32,685 nucleotides of DNA from Clostridium sp. (GTDB lineage: Bacteria > Bacillota > Clostridia > Clostridiales > Clostridiaceae): NCBI GenBank assembly GCA_030626065.1, contig DAOUPR010000003.1, positions 1-32,685 of the forward strand, given 5' to 3'. Every line of letters starts with the position of its first letter. Within the stretch, counting starts at the first letter, position 1. Positions 19,180 to 26,574 of this stretch are shown in pieces. Both the position numbers and the translations under genes were made by a program. The notes beneath the pieces were generated by a model. It was given only the letters and a program-made list of their open reading frames with translations. It was not told the origin of the DNA and did not search any database.

Positions 19180-19539
19180 ATGGAAAATAAGTTGACATGT
19201 ACAGCAACTGAATGTGTACATAATTTAAATGGATTATGTTCTGCTAAAAGAATTCATATAGGAGGAATAACTGCTGTTGGTATTTCTGAAACTCAATGTG
19301 ATACTTTTTCCCCTAAGGGTGTAAAAAATGCATTTTATAATTTAGGTAATATGAATGTAACAGGAGAAATAAAACAGTTATTTAATAGAGATTCCGTTGA
19401 AATGAGTCCAGAAATAAAATGTAGTGCTGAAAAATGTAAATACAATACAGAAAAAATTTGCAAAGCGCCAAATCTTAGTATTGATGGATATGGAGCACAT
19501 GAATCTGATGGAACTAAATGCACTACTTTTGAAATATAG
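19180..19539 (+). CDS. DUF1540 protein with two cysteine-rich repeats
   Basis: This 119-residue protein is built from two copies of the DUF1540 module. Copy one is about residues 4-45 (CTATEC...LCSAKR...QCDTF); copy two is about residues 85-118 (CSAEKC...ICKAPN...KCTTF). Each has the C-x4-C-x6/7-C...C spacing expected of a small metal-binding domain, separated by a linker. DUF1540 proteins are common in Clostridium and have no established biochemical role. The RBS is AATAGGAGG. It stands alone: the pyk terminator precedes it and repeats plus a terminator follow. Confidence 0.85.
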   Translation: MENKLTCTATECVHNLNGLCSAKRIHIGGITAVGISETQCDTFSPKGVKNAFYNLGNMNVTGEIKQLFNRDSVEMSPEIKCSAEKCKYNTEKICKAPNLSIDGYGAHESDGTKCTTFEI

Positions 19540-19543
19540 AATA

Positions 19544-19613
19544 CTTCTTTTAAAATATAGAGTGTAATTTGCAGAGTGCTTCTTTTAAAATATAGAGTGC
19601 AATTTGCAGAGTG
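19544..19613 (+). repeat. Two adjacent 35-bp direct repeats
   Basis: The units 19544-19578 and 19579-19613 are identical except for one T/C difference (19565 versus 19600). Each begins CTTCTTTTAAAATATAGAG and ends TTTGCAGAGTG. They start 4 bases after the DUF1540 stop, and part of the unit (AAATATAGA) also occurs at the gene's own end. This is a minisatellite-like duplication of unknown function. Confidence 0.9.
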
Positions 19614-19622
19614 CAGAGTTCA

Positions 19623-19654
19623 GTTAAAACATTAAAAGGTTAAAACATTAAAAG
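19623..19654 (+). repeat. Two adjacent 16-bp direct repeats
   Basis: GTTAAAACATTAAAAG occurs at 19623-19638 and again at 19639-19654 without change. It lies 9 bases after the 35-bp repeats. The rest of the gap up to 19858 holds the terminator at 19696-19734 and AT-rich sequence with no convincing promoter for the next gene. Confidence 0.88.
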
Positions 19655-19695
19655 ATTTTTCACCGAGGGTAATTAGGTAAAATAAAAATAAAGGT

Positions 19696-19734
19696 AAAAC
19701 ATATTTGTAAAAGTTATTGCAAATATGTTTTTTT
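19696..19734 (+). terminator. Terminator between DUF1540 gene and rlmD-like gene
   Basis: AAAACATATTTG (19696-19707) pairs with CAAATATGTTTT (19720-19731), extended by a few inner pairs, and is followed by Ts to 19734. Confidence 0.8.
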
Positions 19735-19858
19735 AGTTTACAATAGAGAAGTGTTGCTTTAACATAGAATTAATGACTGATGTACATATAAATGAGACAC
19801 TATGAAGTTTTATAGTATAAGGTTAATTTTAAATTAGGTATTTAAGAGGAGGATTATA

Positions 19859-21250
19859 TTGGAAAAAACAGTTTTTTTCGTTAAGAATGAAGAATATATT
19901 TTAGATATAGTAGATCAAGGGTATGAAGGAGAAGGAATTGCGAAAATAGATAGATTTCCTATATTTATTAAGGGAGCTATTAAAGGAGAAAAAGTAAGAG
20001 TTAAATGTATTAAAGTCAATAAAAATTTTGCTTTTGGAAAATTGATTGAAGTTATGGAAGCTTCAAAAATGAGAGAAACCCCCATTTGTACTATTTATAA
20101 TAAATGTGGTGGTTGTAACATTCAACATATGAATTACCAGGGGCAGTTAGAATTTAAAAAGAATAGAGTGAAGGATTGTTTAGTTAAAATAGGGAAAATT
20201 GATGAGGAAGCATTAAATGAGGATGTTCTTAAAGACACTATAGGTATGGAAACGCCATATAGATATAGAAATAAAGTTCAATTACCTATTAGACTGAATG
20301 CAGCTGGAAATACGGATATTGGTTTTTATTTAGAGAGAAGTCACGATCTTATAGATGTTAAGGAATGTTTTATTCAGCATGAAGAGGCTGATAAAATAAC
20401 AAATATAACAAGAGAGTGGATTAATAAATTCTCAATAAAACCTTATAATGAGCAAAGACATTCAGGTCTTTTAAGACATTTAGTGATAAGAAGAGGTTTT
20501 AAAACAGGAGAAATAATGATTGTTCTTGTGACAAAAATGAAAAAATTACCTTATGTTGAAGAGTATATATCTATGATTAATGAAGAACTTGATAATGTAG
20601 TTAGCATAATACATAATATTAATCCTAATAAAGGAAATAAAATACTTGGAGATAATTTTAGCACATTATGGGGTAAAGATAGCATAGTAGATTATATAGG
20701 TGAGTTTAAATTTAATATATCTGCTTCTGCATTTTTCCAAGTTAATCCTATTCAAACAGAAAAGTTATATAATAAGGCTCTAGAATATGCTGGGCTTACT
20801 GGAAATGAAGTTGTTTTTGATGCTTATTGTGGTACTGGTACTATTACTTTATTTTTAGCACAGAAGGCTAAAAAAGTATATGGTGTAGAGATAATTGAGG
20901 AAGCTATAGAGAAGGCAAAAATAAATTCTGAGGAAAACTCTGTGGATAATTGTGAATTCATTATGGGTAAATCAGAAGAAATAATTCCAGCATTATTAGA
21001 AGAAGGCGTTAAACCAGATGTAATTGTTGTAGATCCACCAAGAAAAGGTTGCGATAGAGAGTTATTAGTTGCAATCGGGGAGAGTTTACCTGAAAAAATA
21101 GTTTATGTTTCTTGTGACCCAGCTACTTTAGCTAGAGATATTAATATATTAAGTGGATATGGATATGTGGTAGAAAAAGTACAGCCGGTTGATATGTTCA
21201 GTCAAACAAGTCATGTGGAGACTGTAGTAAAATTATCTTATCAAGATTGA
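19859..21250 (+). CDS. rlmD: 23S rRNA (uracil-C5)-methyltransferase, RlmD/RumA family
   Basis: This 463-residue SAM-dependent enzyme makes 5-methyluridine in RNA. The order is an N-terminal TRAM domain (about 5-70), Fe-S cluster cysteines ([12 protein letters not shown], with the fourth in DVKECFIQ), the SAM motif [17 protein letters not shown], the catalytic cysteine in [11 protein letters not shown] and a late glutamate in HVETVVKL. The start is TTG 19859 with AGGAGG 6 bases upstream. Firmicutes may carry several paralogues methylating U747, U1939 or both, and sequence alone does not fix the target, so the symbol is by family. Confidence 0.9.
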   Translation: MEKTVFFVKNEEYILDIVDQGYEGEGIAKIDRFPIFIKGAIKGEKVRVKCIKVNKNFAFGKLIEVMEASKMRETPICTIYNKCGGCNIQHMNYQGQLEFKKNRVKDCLVKIGKIDEEALNEDVLKDTIGMETPYRYRNKVQLPIRLNAAGNTDIGFYLERSHDLIDVKECFIQHEEADKITNITREWINKFSIKPYNEQRHSGLLRHLVIRRGFKTGEIMIVLVTKMKKLPYVEEYISMINEELDNVVSIIHNINPNKGNKILGDNFSTLWGKDSIVDYIGEFKFNISASAFFQVNPIQTEKLYNKALEYAGLTGNEVVFDAYCGTGTITLFLAQKAKKVYGVEIIEEAIEKAKINSEENSVDNCEFIMGKSEEIIPALLEEGVKPDVIVVDPPRKGCDRELLVAIGESLPEKIVYVSCDPATLARDINILSGYGYVVEKVQPVDMFSQTSHVETVVKLSYQD

Positions 21251-21270
21251 TAAATATATAGATATTAAAA

Positions 21271-21301
21271 CGTCTCAATAATTAAATGAGGCGCTTTTTT
21301 T
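21271..21301 (+). terminator. Terminator after rlmD-like gene
   Basis: CGTCTCA (21271-21277) pairs with TGAGGCG (21287-21293), with one G-U pair, followed by C and seven Ts ending at 21301. Confidence 0.85.
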
Positions 21302-21335
21302 ATTGTATAGGAAAGTTCTTTTTTCCTATACAATA
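21301..21335. repeat. Perfect 14-bp inverted repeat
   Basis: The left arm ATTGTATAGGAAA (21302-21314) and right arm TTTCCTATACAAT (21322-21334) match without mismatch, with an outer T-A pair (21301/21335), around a 7-base loop. Runs of T before and A after mean it could terminate transcription on the minus strand, or mark the edge of an inserted element, since the unusual GC-richer stretch begins directly after it. Confidence 0.85.
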
Positions 21336-21344
21336 AAAAAATGA

Positions 21345-21530
21345 ATGAGGAAGGGGAAAGGTTCACCGCTTGTTTCAGGAGGGTGCTCAGACGCGTTAGT
21401 ATCGTAGAAGGCAACTTAAAGTTTTCTAGCAAAGTAGTTTTGCTGCCTTTTAGTCGTTTTAGTGCTTGAACTTGTAGCGTAGATGTGGGGTTATAGGTTT
21501 CTTACAATTCGTAATGAACTGTTTTGTATA
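21345..21530. other. GC-richer, potentially structured non-coding stretch
   Basis: Bases 21361-21420 are about 48% G+C and 21421-21480 about 38%, against roughly 30% around them. No long ORF is present. Possible pairings are CACC/GGTG (21364-21367 with 21382-21385) and an outer stem AAGGCA/TGCCTT (21408-21413 with 21444-21449). That stem encloses small hairpins AACT/AGTT and GCAAA/TTTGC (21429-21433 with 21439-21443). I do not recognise a known riboswitch or tRNA. Candidates are a decayed insertion sequence end (for example IS200/IS605-type, with its non-coding RNA) or an intergenic repeat. The rest of the gap to 21637 is ordinary AT-rich sequence, with a possible TTGATA-18-TATAGG promoter at 21563-21592 for the flavodoxin gene. 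Confidence 0.4.
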
Positions 21531-21637
21531 GTTGATTAAACTTTTGGAATTATTTAGATAAATTGATAAATTTGAAAAAAAAATGATATAGGTGTAAAAT
21601 TTTAATGGATATAAATTAGAAAGGAATTGATAATAAA

Positions 21638-22120
21638 ATGAAAATTGCAATTATTTATCACAGTGAATCAGGTAACACAGAGAAAGCAGCAGTTCTTGTT
21701 GCTAAAGGTGCGGAGAAAGTTGAAGATGTTGAAACAAAATGTATGTCAATTAATGATGTTGATGAAGAATTTGTTAATGAAGCAAAAGTTGTATTCTTTG
21801 GAACACCTACTTATGCAGGAACATATTCTTGGCAAATGAAAAAATGGCTTGACACTTGTAAAATTAAATTAGCTGGAAAAGTAGGTTGCGTATTTGCAAC
21901 AGAAAACTTTATAGGTGGCGGAGCAGATAATGGTGAATTAGCACTTATAAGTGAATTATTAGTTAAAGGAATGTTTACTTATTCAGTTGGAGCTAGTGAA
22001 GGACAACCATACACTCACTTTGGATCAGTACTTATAAAAGATGGAAGTGAAGATCAAAAGGAAAGAGTAGAAATATTTGCTGAAAGAGTTGCTAGAAAAG
22101 TAAAAGAAATATTTAAGTAA
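21638..22120 (+). CDS. Flavodoxin-like / NAD(P)H-quinone oxidoreductase family protein
   Basis: This 160-residue flavodoxin-fold protein has the N-terminal FMN phosphate loop YHSESGNTEKAA (residues ~7-18) and the isoalloxazine-side loop GTPTYAGTYSWQMKKW. A later GGGADNGE segment resembles WrbA and flavodoxin-domain reductases. It probably carries FMN and either shuttles electrons or reduces quinones; the partner is unknown. The RBS is AGAAAGGAA. It is a single gene, with atypical sequence and an inverted repeat upstream and a terminated stretch downstream. Flavodoxin versus WrbA-type reductase is not decided. Confidence 0.88.
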   Translation: MKIAIIYHSESGNTEKAAVLVAKGAEKVEDVETKCMSINDVDEEFVNEAKVVFFGTPTYAGTYSWQMKKWLDTCKIKLAGKVGCVFATENFIGGGADNGELALISELLVKGMFTYSVGASEGQPYTHFGSVLIKDGSEDQKERVEIFAERVARKVKEIFK

Positions 22121-22221
22121 TTAAATTTATGGAGAGGGGAAGTATATAAGACTTATGATACAAATATGAATTTGATATAAAGTAAGGTGATTAACATTTT
22201 AGAAACATTTTTAACACCTAC

Positions 22222-22335
22222 TTGTCACATAACTAGAGTATTATATAGTTAATAGATAAATAAAACTAACTTATTCCCCCCCTAAGATAAGTTTAGAAGT
22301 TAAACCCATACTCATTGGAGTGTGGGTTTATTTTT
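22222..22335 (+). ncRNA. Candidate small RNA with C-rich loop (promoter, hairpin, terminator)
   Basis: Between the convergent flavodoxin and nudC genes lie TTGTCA (22222-22227) and TATAGT (22244-22249), spaced by 16 bases. They are followed ~80 bases later by a strong terminator. The predicted RNA, about 22256-22335, has a first hairpin AACTTAT/ATAAGTT (22268-22274 with 22287-22293). Its loop contains seven consecutive Cs (22276-22282), then comes the terminator stem. Exposed UCCC-type loops in Gram-positive small RNAs can pair with Shine-Dalgarno sequences. It could instead be merely the flavodoxin 3' UTR and terminator. No ORF with an RBS is seen in it. Confidence 0.4.
22301..22335 (+). terminator. 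Strong terminator between flavodoxin gene and nudC
   Basis: TAAACCCATACTC (22301-22313) pairs with GAGTGTGGGTTTA (22318-22330), 13 pairs with one G-U, around ATTG. Ts run to 22335. It works on the plus strand; the minus-strand T run is poor. Confidence 0.88.
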
Positions 22336-22401
22336 GAGTTATAATAGGTTACTTTAAGCTGGTTGTACAGAATGAGATGTAGATAGGTTTGTTGTTTTTG
22401 T

Positions 22402-23214
22402 CTATGAATAATTACTTACATACCAGTCAATAATCTTCCTTGCGATACTATGTTCATCGGGGAGGATTGGAAAATTATCTGGAGTGAACCAATCAGCATG
22501 AGCAATTTCAACGCCATCAGTTTTTATTTCTCCAGAATCGTAGTCAGCAACAAATCCAAGCATTAATGAATTAGGAAATGGCCAAGGTTGGCTATTAAAA
22601 TATCTGATATTTTTAACTTTTAAACCAACTTCTTCTTGAACTTCACGATGAACAGTTTCTTCTAAGTTCTCACCTAGTTCAACAAATCCAGCGATAATAC
22701 TATATAATCCTTCAGGAAAGTTATTGTTATGAGCTAAAAGAATTTTTTTGTCTTTAATAATTGCAACAATAATTGCGGGAGAAGTTTGTGGAAATAATAA
22801 ATTATTACATTTTGGACAACTCTTTGATTTGTCTGGATTCATTGGTTTGAATTTTGTTCCACACACACCACAGTATTGATGCTTTCTGCTCCAGTTTAAT
22901 AATTGATAAGCTTGGACTGCTATAGGAAATATTTTTTGCTTGCAGAAATTTCTACTACAATCCATGAAATTTTTAAAAATATAATTTTGTGGTAATACTA
23001 AATTAGTTTCAAGATCAATTACATAAAAACTTTTCCCATTATACTCACAGATATAAAAGCCATTAAGTTCAGACAAGATATTAGTTTTGAAAGTATTTTC
23101 GTCAGGAAGAGTTAATGAGGTTTCATTTTCTTGAATTAATAATTCATTCTTTCTAAATATTAAGAAAGAATAAGAACTATTTTTGTTTTCTAATAAATCA
23201 GTTTTGTTTGTCAT
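22402..23214 (-). CDS. nudC: NADH pyrophosphatase, NudC-type Nudix hydrolase
   Basis: NudC cleaves NAD(H) to NMN(H) and AMP, and in other bacteria removes NAD caps from RNA. The protein has an N-terminal domain and a four-cysteine zinc ribbon (CGVCGTKF...CPKCNNLLFP). The Nudix box GFVELGENLEETVHREVQEEVGL fits Gx5Ex7REUxEExGU, and the SQPWPFPNSLMLGF motif is diagnostic of NudC. I choose ATG 23214 (270 residues); an in-frame GTG at 23223 abuts the AGGAG at 23223-23227 on the coding strand and is too close. An inverted ATTGATA/TATCAAT pair (23234-23240 and 23256-23262) lies just upstream and might be regulatory. It is convergent with the flavodoxin gene and divergent from the YgbA-like gene. Confidence 0.93.
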   Translation of the reverse strand: MTNKTDLLENKNSSYSFLIFRKNELLIQENETSLTLPDENTFKTNILSELNGFYICEYNGKSFYVIDLETNLVLPQNYIFKNFMDCSRNFCKQKIFPIAVQAYQLLNWSRKHQYCGVCGTKFKPMNPDKSKSCPKCNNLLFPQTSPAIIVAIIKDKKILLAHNNNFPEGLYSIIAGFVELGENLEETVHREVQEEVGLKVKNIRYFNSQPWPFPNSLMLGFVADYDSGEIKTDGVEIAHADWFTPDNFPILPDEHSIARKIIDWYVSNYS

Positions 23215-23437
23215 TTTATTCACTCCTAAACTTATTGATAAAAGTAAAAAAACTATATCAATATCTTTTTAATTTTAGCACAGTAGGGGGGATTATAATA
23301 TATAAAAAAGAAAAAATACATTTAGTTATTGATTAATAAATTTTTAGGTATCGATATAGTAGTTAGAGATTTTAAGTTATAATATTAAGTATGATAAATA
23401 GATTGAGAAAAATTATTAACTTATAGGAGAATGTTTT

Positions 23438-23761
23438 ATGAAAGGATTAGAAAAGGTAAGTAGTGTAGATAATCAGAAAAAAACTTTAGAGTATATGGTA
23501 AAACTTTATTGTAGAAAAAATCATAATCCAAAAGAAGAGATTTGTGATGAATGTGAAGAATTATTAAATTATGCATTAAATAGACTTGATAATTGTAGAT
23601 ATGGAGACAAGAAGCCTAATTGTGGAAACTGTAAAAATTGTTGTTATAATAAGGATATGAGGATAGAAATTAAGAAAATTATGAAATATTCAGGGCCTAG
23701 GATGATTTTTTATAATCCTAGGATGACTTTAAAGCATATTCTTAATAAAAAAGGTAAATAA
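23438..23761 (+). CDS. YgbA family (nitrous oxide-stimulated promoter family) protein
   Basis: This 107-residue cysteine-rich protein resembles E. coli YgbA, whose gene belongs to the NsrR nitrosative-stress regulon. Family features are TLEYMVKLYCRKNHN near the N-terminus, CDECEELLNYALNRLDNC, the cluster CGNCKNCC, and KYSGPRMIFYNPRMTLKHIL at the C-terminus. Eight cysteines suggest metal or Fe-S binding. The biochemical role of the family is not established. The RBS is AGGAG. A TATAAT at 23378-23383 could be its -10, but no good -35 or recognisable NO-responsive operator was found. larE begins 56 bases downstream without a terminator, so the two may be co-transcribed. Confidence 0.82.
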   Translation: MKGLEKVSSVDNQKKTLEYMVKLYCRKNHNPKEEICDECEELLNYALNRLDNCRYGDKKPNCGNCKNCCYNKDMRIEIKKIMKYSGPRMIFYNPRMTLKHILNKKGK

Positions 23762-23817
23762 ATTAATTCAATACAATCCATAAAAATGGAAAAAATACAT
23801 TTTAAAGGAGAAAACTT

Positions 23818-24636
23818 GTGGATAATAAATATGATAATCTTATAAATTATTTGAAAGAATTAAAAAGTGTTGTAGTAGCTTTTTCAGGAGGGGTAGATAG
23901 TACCTTCTTATTAAAAGCTTGTGAAGAAGCATTGGGAGAAAATGCTGTTGCATTAACAATAGTATCCCCATTTACACCTAAATGGGAGATTGCAGAAGCA
24001 AAAGAATTGATAGAGGATATGAAAATAAAACATGAATTCATAGAAGTTTTACTGGATGAAGAAATCAAATTTAATCCTGAAGATAGATGTTATATATGTA
24101 AAAAAGGTATTTTTTCAAAAATAAAAAATTATGCGAAGAAAAAAGGAATTAATTATGTACTAGATGGTACTAATATAGATGATACAAAAGATTATAGGCC
24201 AGGAATAAAAGCTTTAAAAGAATTAGAAATAAAAAGTCCTTTATTGGAAAATGAATTTACTAAAGAAGATATAAGAGAATTTTCGAAAAAATTAGAGCTT
24301 CCAACTTGGGATAAACCTGCATATGCATGTCTTTTATCTAGATTGCCCTATGGTAGTGAAATAAAAAATATAGAATTAGAAAGAATTGAAAAATCAGAAT
24401 TATTTTTGATGTCTTTAGGATTTAGAGAAGTTAGGGTTCGTTCTCATGGCGATTTAGCTAGGATTGAAGTGAACAGAGATAAAATAGAAAAGTTATTTGA
24501 TCAAAAGCTATTAGATAAGATATCTAACAAATTAAAAGAATTAGGTTTTAAATATGTAACTATGGATTTATGTGGATATAGAGTTGGAAGCTTAAATGAA
24601 ACAATAGAGGATTTGGATAAAAAATTATTAGAATAA
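23818..24636 (+). CDS. larE: ATP-dependent sacrificial sulfur transferase LarE
   Basis: LarE is a 272-residue PP-loop enzyme that adenylates a pyridinium dicarboxylate and supplies sulfur for the nickel-pincer cofactor of lactate racemase-like enzymes. The PP-loop is AFSGGVDSTFL. Cysteines lie at C91 and C94 (DRCYICK) and C171 (YACLLSRLPYG). In the Lactobacillus enzyme the cysteine equivalent to C171 gives up its sulfur; forms with three cysteines at such positions carry a [4Fe-4S] cluster instead, which this protein may do. The start is GTG with AAGGAG 7 bases upstream. larA, larB and larC are not in the window, so it is an orphan here. Confidence 0.92.
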   Translation: MDNKYDNLINYLKELKSVVVAFSGGVDSTFLLKACEEALGENAVALTIVSPFTPKWEIAEAKELIEDMKIKHEFIEVLLDEEIKFNPEDRCYICKKGIFSKIKNYAKKKGINYVLDGTNIDDTKDYRPGIKALKELEIKSPLLENEFTKEDIREFSKKLELPTWDKPAYACLLSRLPYGSEIKNIELERIEKSELFLMSLGFREVRVRSHGDLARIEVNRDKIEKLFDQKLLDKISNKLKELGFKYVTMDLCGYRVGSLNETIEDLDKKLLE

Positions 24637-24719
24637 AGTTTAGGAATCATATTGTATAATTGCTAATTGGACAAAGGTTATCTTAATGTTAAAATTATAT
24701 ATAATATCAGTTCACATTA

Positions 24720-24748
24720 TATACATATCATATAAACTAGTGTATAAT
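24720..24748 (+). promoter_or_regulatory. Possible promoter of degV
   Basis: TATACA (24720-24725) and TATAAT (24743-24748) are 17 bases apart. The implied transcript has a leader of ~140 bases containing a mini-ORF and a hairpin. The surrounding gap 24637-24896 otherwise shows only AT-rich sequence and no terminator for larE. Confidence 0.45.
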
Positions 24749-24846
24749 ATATAACATGTAGTATTAAAAACTATAAAAAGAAAAAGATGAATTGTTAAAT
24801 ATAGTAATGGGGAATTAAGTATACTTTTAAAAGGTGGTGAATTCAT

Positions 24847-24870
24847 ATGCTATTTTCAATATGCAATTAG
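24847..24870 (+). CDS. Seven-codon leader ORF upstream of degV (tentative)
   Basis: ATG at 24847 opens a 7-residue ORF (MLFSICN, stop TAG) with a good ribosome binding site, AAGGTGGTG (24831-24839), about 8 bases upstream. The start codon lies inside CATATGCT (24844-24851), which pairs perfectly with AGCATATG (24882-24889) just before the degV ATG. degV itself has only a weak RBS. Ribosomes on the mini-ORF could change this pairing and so degV translation. The peptide has no recognised function, and the match may be chance. Confidence 0.3.
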   Translation: MLFSICN

Positions 24871-24896
24871 TATATTAAAAAAGCATATGTGGCAGA

Positions 24897-25748
24897 ATGA
24901 AATATAAAATAATAGTAGATACATCATGTGATTTAGAAATTGGAAGTAATAAGCTGATAGACGTTAAGTTTATACCATTCACTATTCAAATAGACGAACA
25001 GTCATTTAAAGACACTGAAAAAACTCAAATTGAAATGATAAAATTAATGGCCAATAGTCCTTATCCTGCAAAAACATCTTGTCCTTCTCCAAATGAATTC
25101 ATTGAGGCTTTTAAAGGAGAGGATGATGAAGTAATATTTGTTGTGACAATATCTTCAAATTTAAGTGGAACGTACAATAGTGCTCTTCTAGCAAAAAAAA
25201 TATATTTGGAAGAACATAACGAAAAGGAAATATATATAATAGATTCTAAAAGTGCAGCCGCCGCCGAAACATGTATAACGTATTACTTAATGGAATTATT
25301 ACAAAATCAGCAGAATACTGAAGGTGTAGAGGTTTATAAGAAAGTAAATTCCTTTGTTTCGGAAACTAAAACATTATTTATTCTAGATGATTTAAATAAT
25401 CTTATGAAAAATGGACGTTTAAATAAAGTAAAAGGAATAATTGCTAATCTTCTTCATATTAAACTTATTCTAGGCGAAGATGGAAAAGGTGAGATAACTT
25501 TATATAAGAAAGCTAGAGGAAATAAAAGAGCGTATAAAGCATTGTTAGATTCAATCGAAGAAAGAGCTGTAGGGATTAACATAGAAGAAAAAGAAATTTT
25601 CATATCACATTGCAACGCATTGCAAAAGGCATTAGACCTTAAGGAAATGATTAAGCAGCGTTATAATTTTAAAGATATTCATATTTTAGAGACTAATGGA
25701 TTGAGTACTATATATACTTCAGATGGTGGGGTAGTTGTAGCGTTCTAA
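24897..25748 (+). CDS. DegV family fatty-acid-binding protein
   Basis: This 283-residue DegV protein has the N-terminal signature KIIVDTSCDL, then TSCPSPNEF, SSNLSGTYNSA, DSKSAAAAE and NLMKNGRLNKVKG, and a C-terminal domain ending in YTSDGGVVVAF. DegV proteins bind a fatty acid between two domains; in staphylococci FakB members present it to the kinase FakA for incorporation into phospholipids. No FakA is in the window and Clostridia carry several DegV paralogues, so the lipid and partner are unknown. ATG 24897 gives the usual family N-terminus. A strong terminator follows. Confidence 0.93.
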   Translation: MKYKIIVDTSCDLEIGSNKLIDVKFIPFTIQIDEQSFKDTEKTQIEMIKLMANSPYPAKTSCPSPNEFIEAFKGEDDEVIFVVTISSNLSGTYNSALLAKKIYLEEHNEKEIYIIDSKSAAAAETCITYYLMELLQNQQNTEGVEVYKKVNSFVSETKTLFILDDLNNLMKNGRLNKVKGIIANLLHIKLILGEDGKGEITLYKKARGNKRAYKALLDSIEERAVGINIEEKEIFISHCNALQKALDLKEMIKQRYNFKDIHILETNGLSTIYTSDGGVVVAF

Positions 25749-25796
25749 TATTATAACTTTTGTTGGTGGTTATTACTGATATCAAAAAAATATATA

Positions 25797-25835
25797 AGAG
25801 AAATTATTGCAAGTTAATAATTTCTTTTTTTTTTT
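25797..25835 (+). terminator. Terminator after degV
   Basis: AGAAATTATT (25799-25808) pairs with AATAATTTCT (25816-25825) and is followed by about eleven Ts. The following gap to 26024 is AT-rich, with TATAAT-like runs but no well-spaced promoter. Confidence 0.9.
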
Positions 25836-26024
25836 GCTTGTAAAAATATATTTGGGTTTATCAAAACTTAATAAATATTAGTATGTAATATATTTGGATT
25901 ATATTATAAATTGAATAATGTGATAAAATAGTATTATGATATTTTTGTTGCAAAAAAAATATTATAATTTATAATTAATTAGTATACGTAGAAATATGCA
26001 AACTTGAAAACTAGGAGAGATATA

Positions 26025-26555
26025 ATGAAGAAAAAGAGTTTTTTTACTGAATGGGTTATACCAGTTATATCAGCGTTGTTAATTGCATACATAATTAATA
26101 AATTTGTTTTTTTTAATGTTACTGTTCCGACAAGTTCAATGTACCCTACAATTAAACCAGGAGATAGAATGGTTGTAACAAGAATTTATAATTTAGAAAA
26201 ATTACAAAGAGGAGATATTGTAGTTTTTGATTCTGATGAACTTGATGAAACTTTAATAAAAAGATTAATAGGCTTACCAGGAGATAATATTTTAGTTGAA
26301 TATTCAGGTGAAGTGTTTATTAATGGTCAATTATTAGAGGAACCTTATGTTTTAAATACAGGGGATGAAGCGGGAAGTTTTAAAGTACCAGAGGATTCTT
26401 ATTTTTTCCTAGGAGATAACAGAGGAAATTCAAAAGATGCTAGGTATTGGAAACAACCATATATAGATGGCTCTAAAATAAGAGGTAAAGCAAGATTTAT
26501 AATTTATCCATTTGATAGATTTGGTAAATTTAAAATTGGAGAAGAAGCTCTGTAA
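26025..26555 (+). CDS. lepB: Signal peptidase I
   Basis: Type I signal peptidase removes signal peptides from exported proteins at the outer face of the membrane. The protein is 176 residues with one N-terminal membrane segment (about 10-30). The catalytic serine is Ser38 in VPTSSMYPTIKPGD and the general-base lysine is Lys79 in TLIKRLIGLPGD. The GDNRGNSKDARYW motif follows. Size and layout match Bacillus SipS. I choose ATG 26025 (AGGAG 7 bases upstream) over an in-frame TTG at 26004, which lacks an RBS. It lies 19 bases before the epimerase gene with no terminator. Confidence 0.96.
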   Translation: MKKKSFFTEWVIPVISALLIAYIINKFVFFNVTVPTSSMYPTIKPGDRMVVTRIYNLEKLQRGDIVVFDSDELDETLIKRLIGLPGDNILVEYSGEVFINGQLLEEPYVLNTGDEAGSFKVPEDSYFFLGDNRGNSKDARYWKQPYIDGSKIRGKARFIIYPFDRFGKFKIGEEAL

Positions 26556-26574
26556 AAGATAGGGGGATTTCATT

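Noticed and set aside
21345-21530. tRNA or T-box leader
   Set aside because: No acceptor or T-loop pattern (GGTTCRA at the correct place) and no T-box core sequence was found.
21459-21650. 63-residue minus-strand ORF
   Set aside because: No RBS, low-complexity composition, and it overlaps the flavodoxin start; it is a chance reading of the GC-richer island.
23286-23299. G6 run followed by TATAAT as a promoter of the YgbA-like gene
   Set aside because: No -35 at a suitable distance, and the site is ~140 bases from the start; left unassigned.
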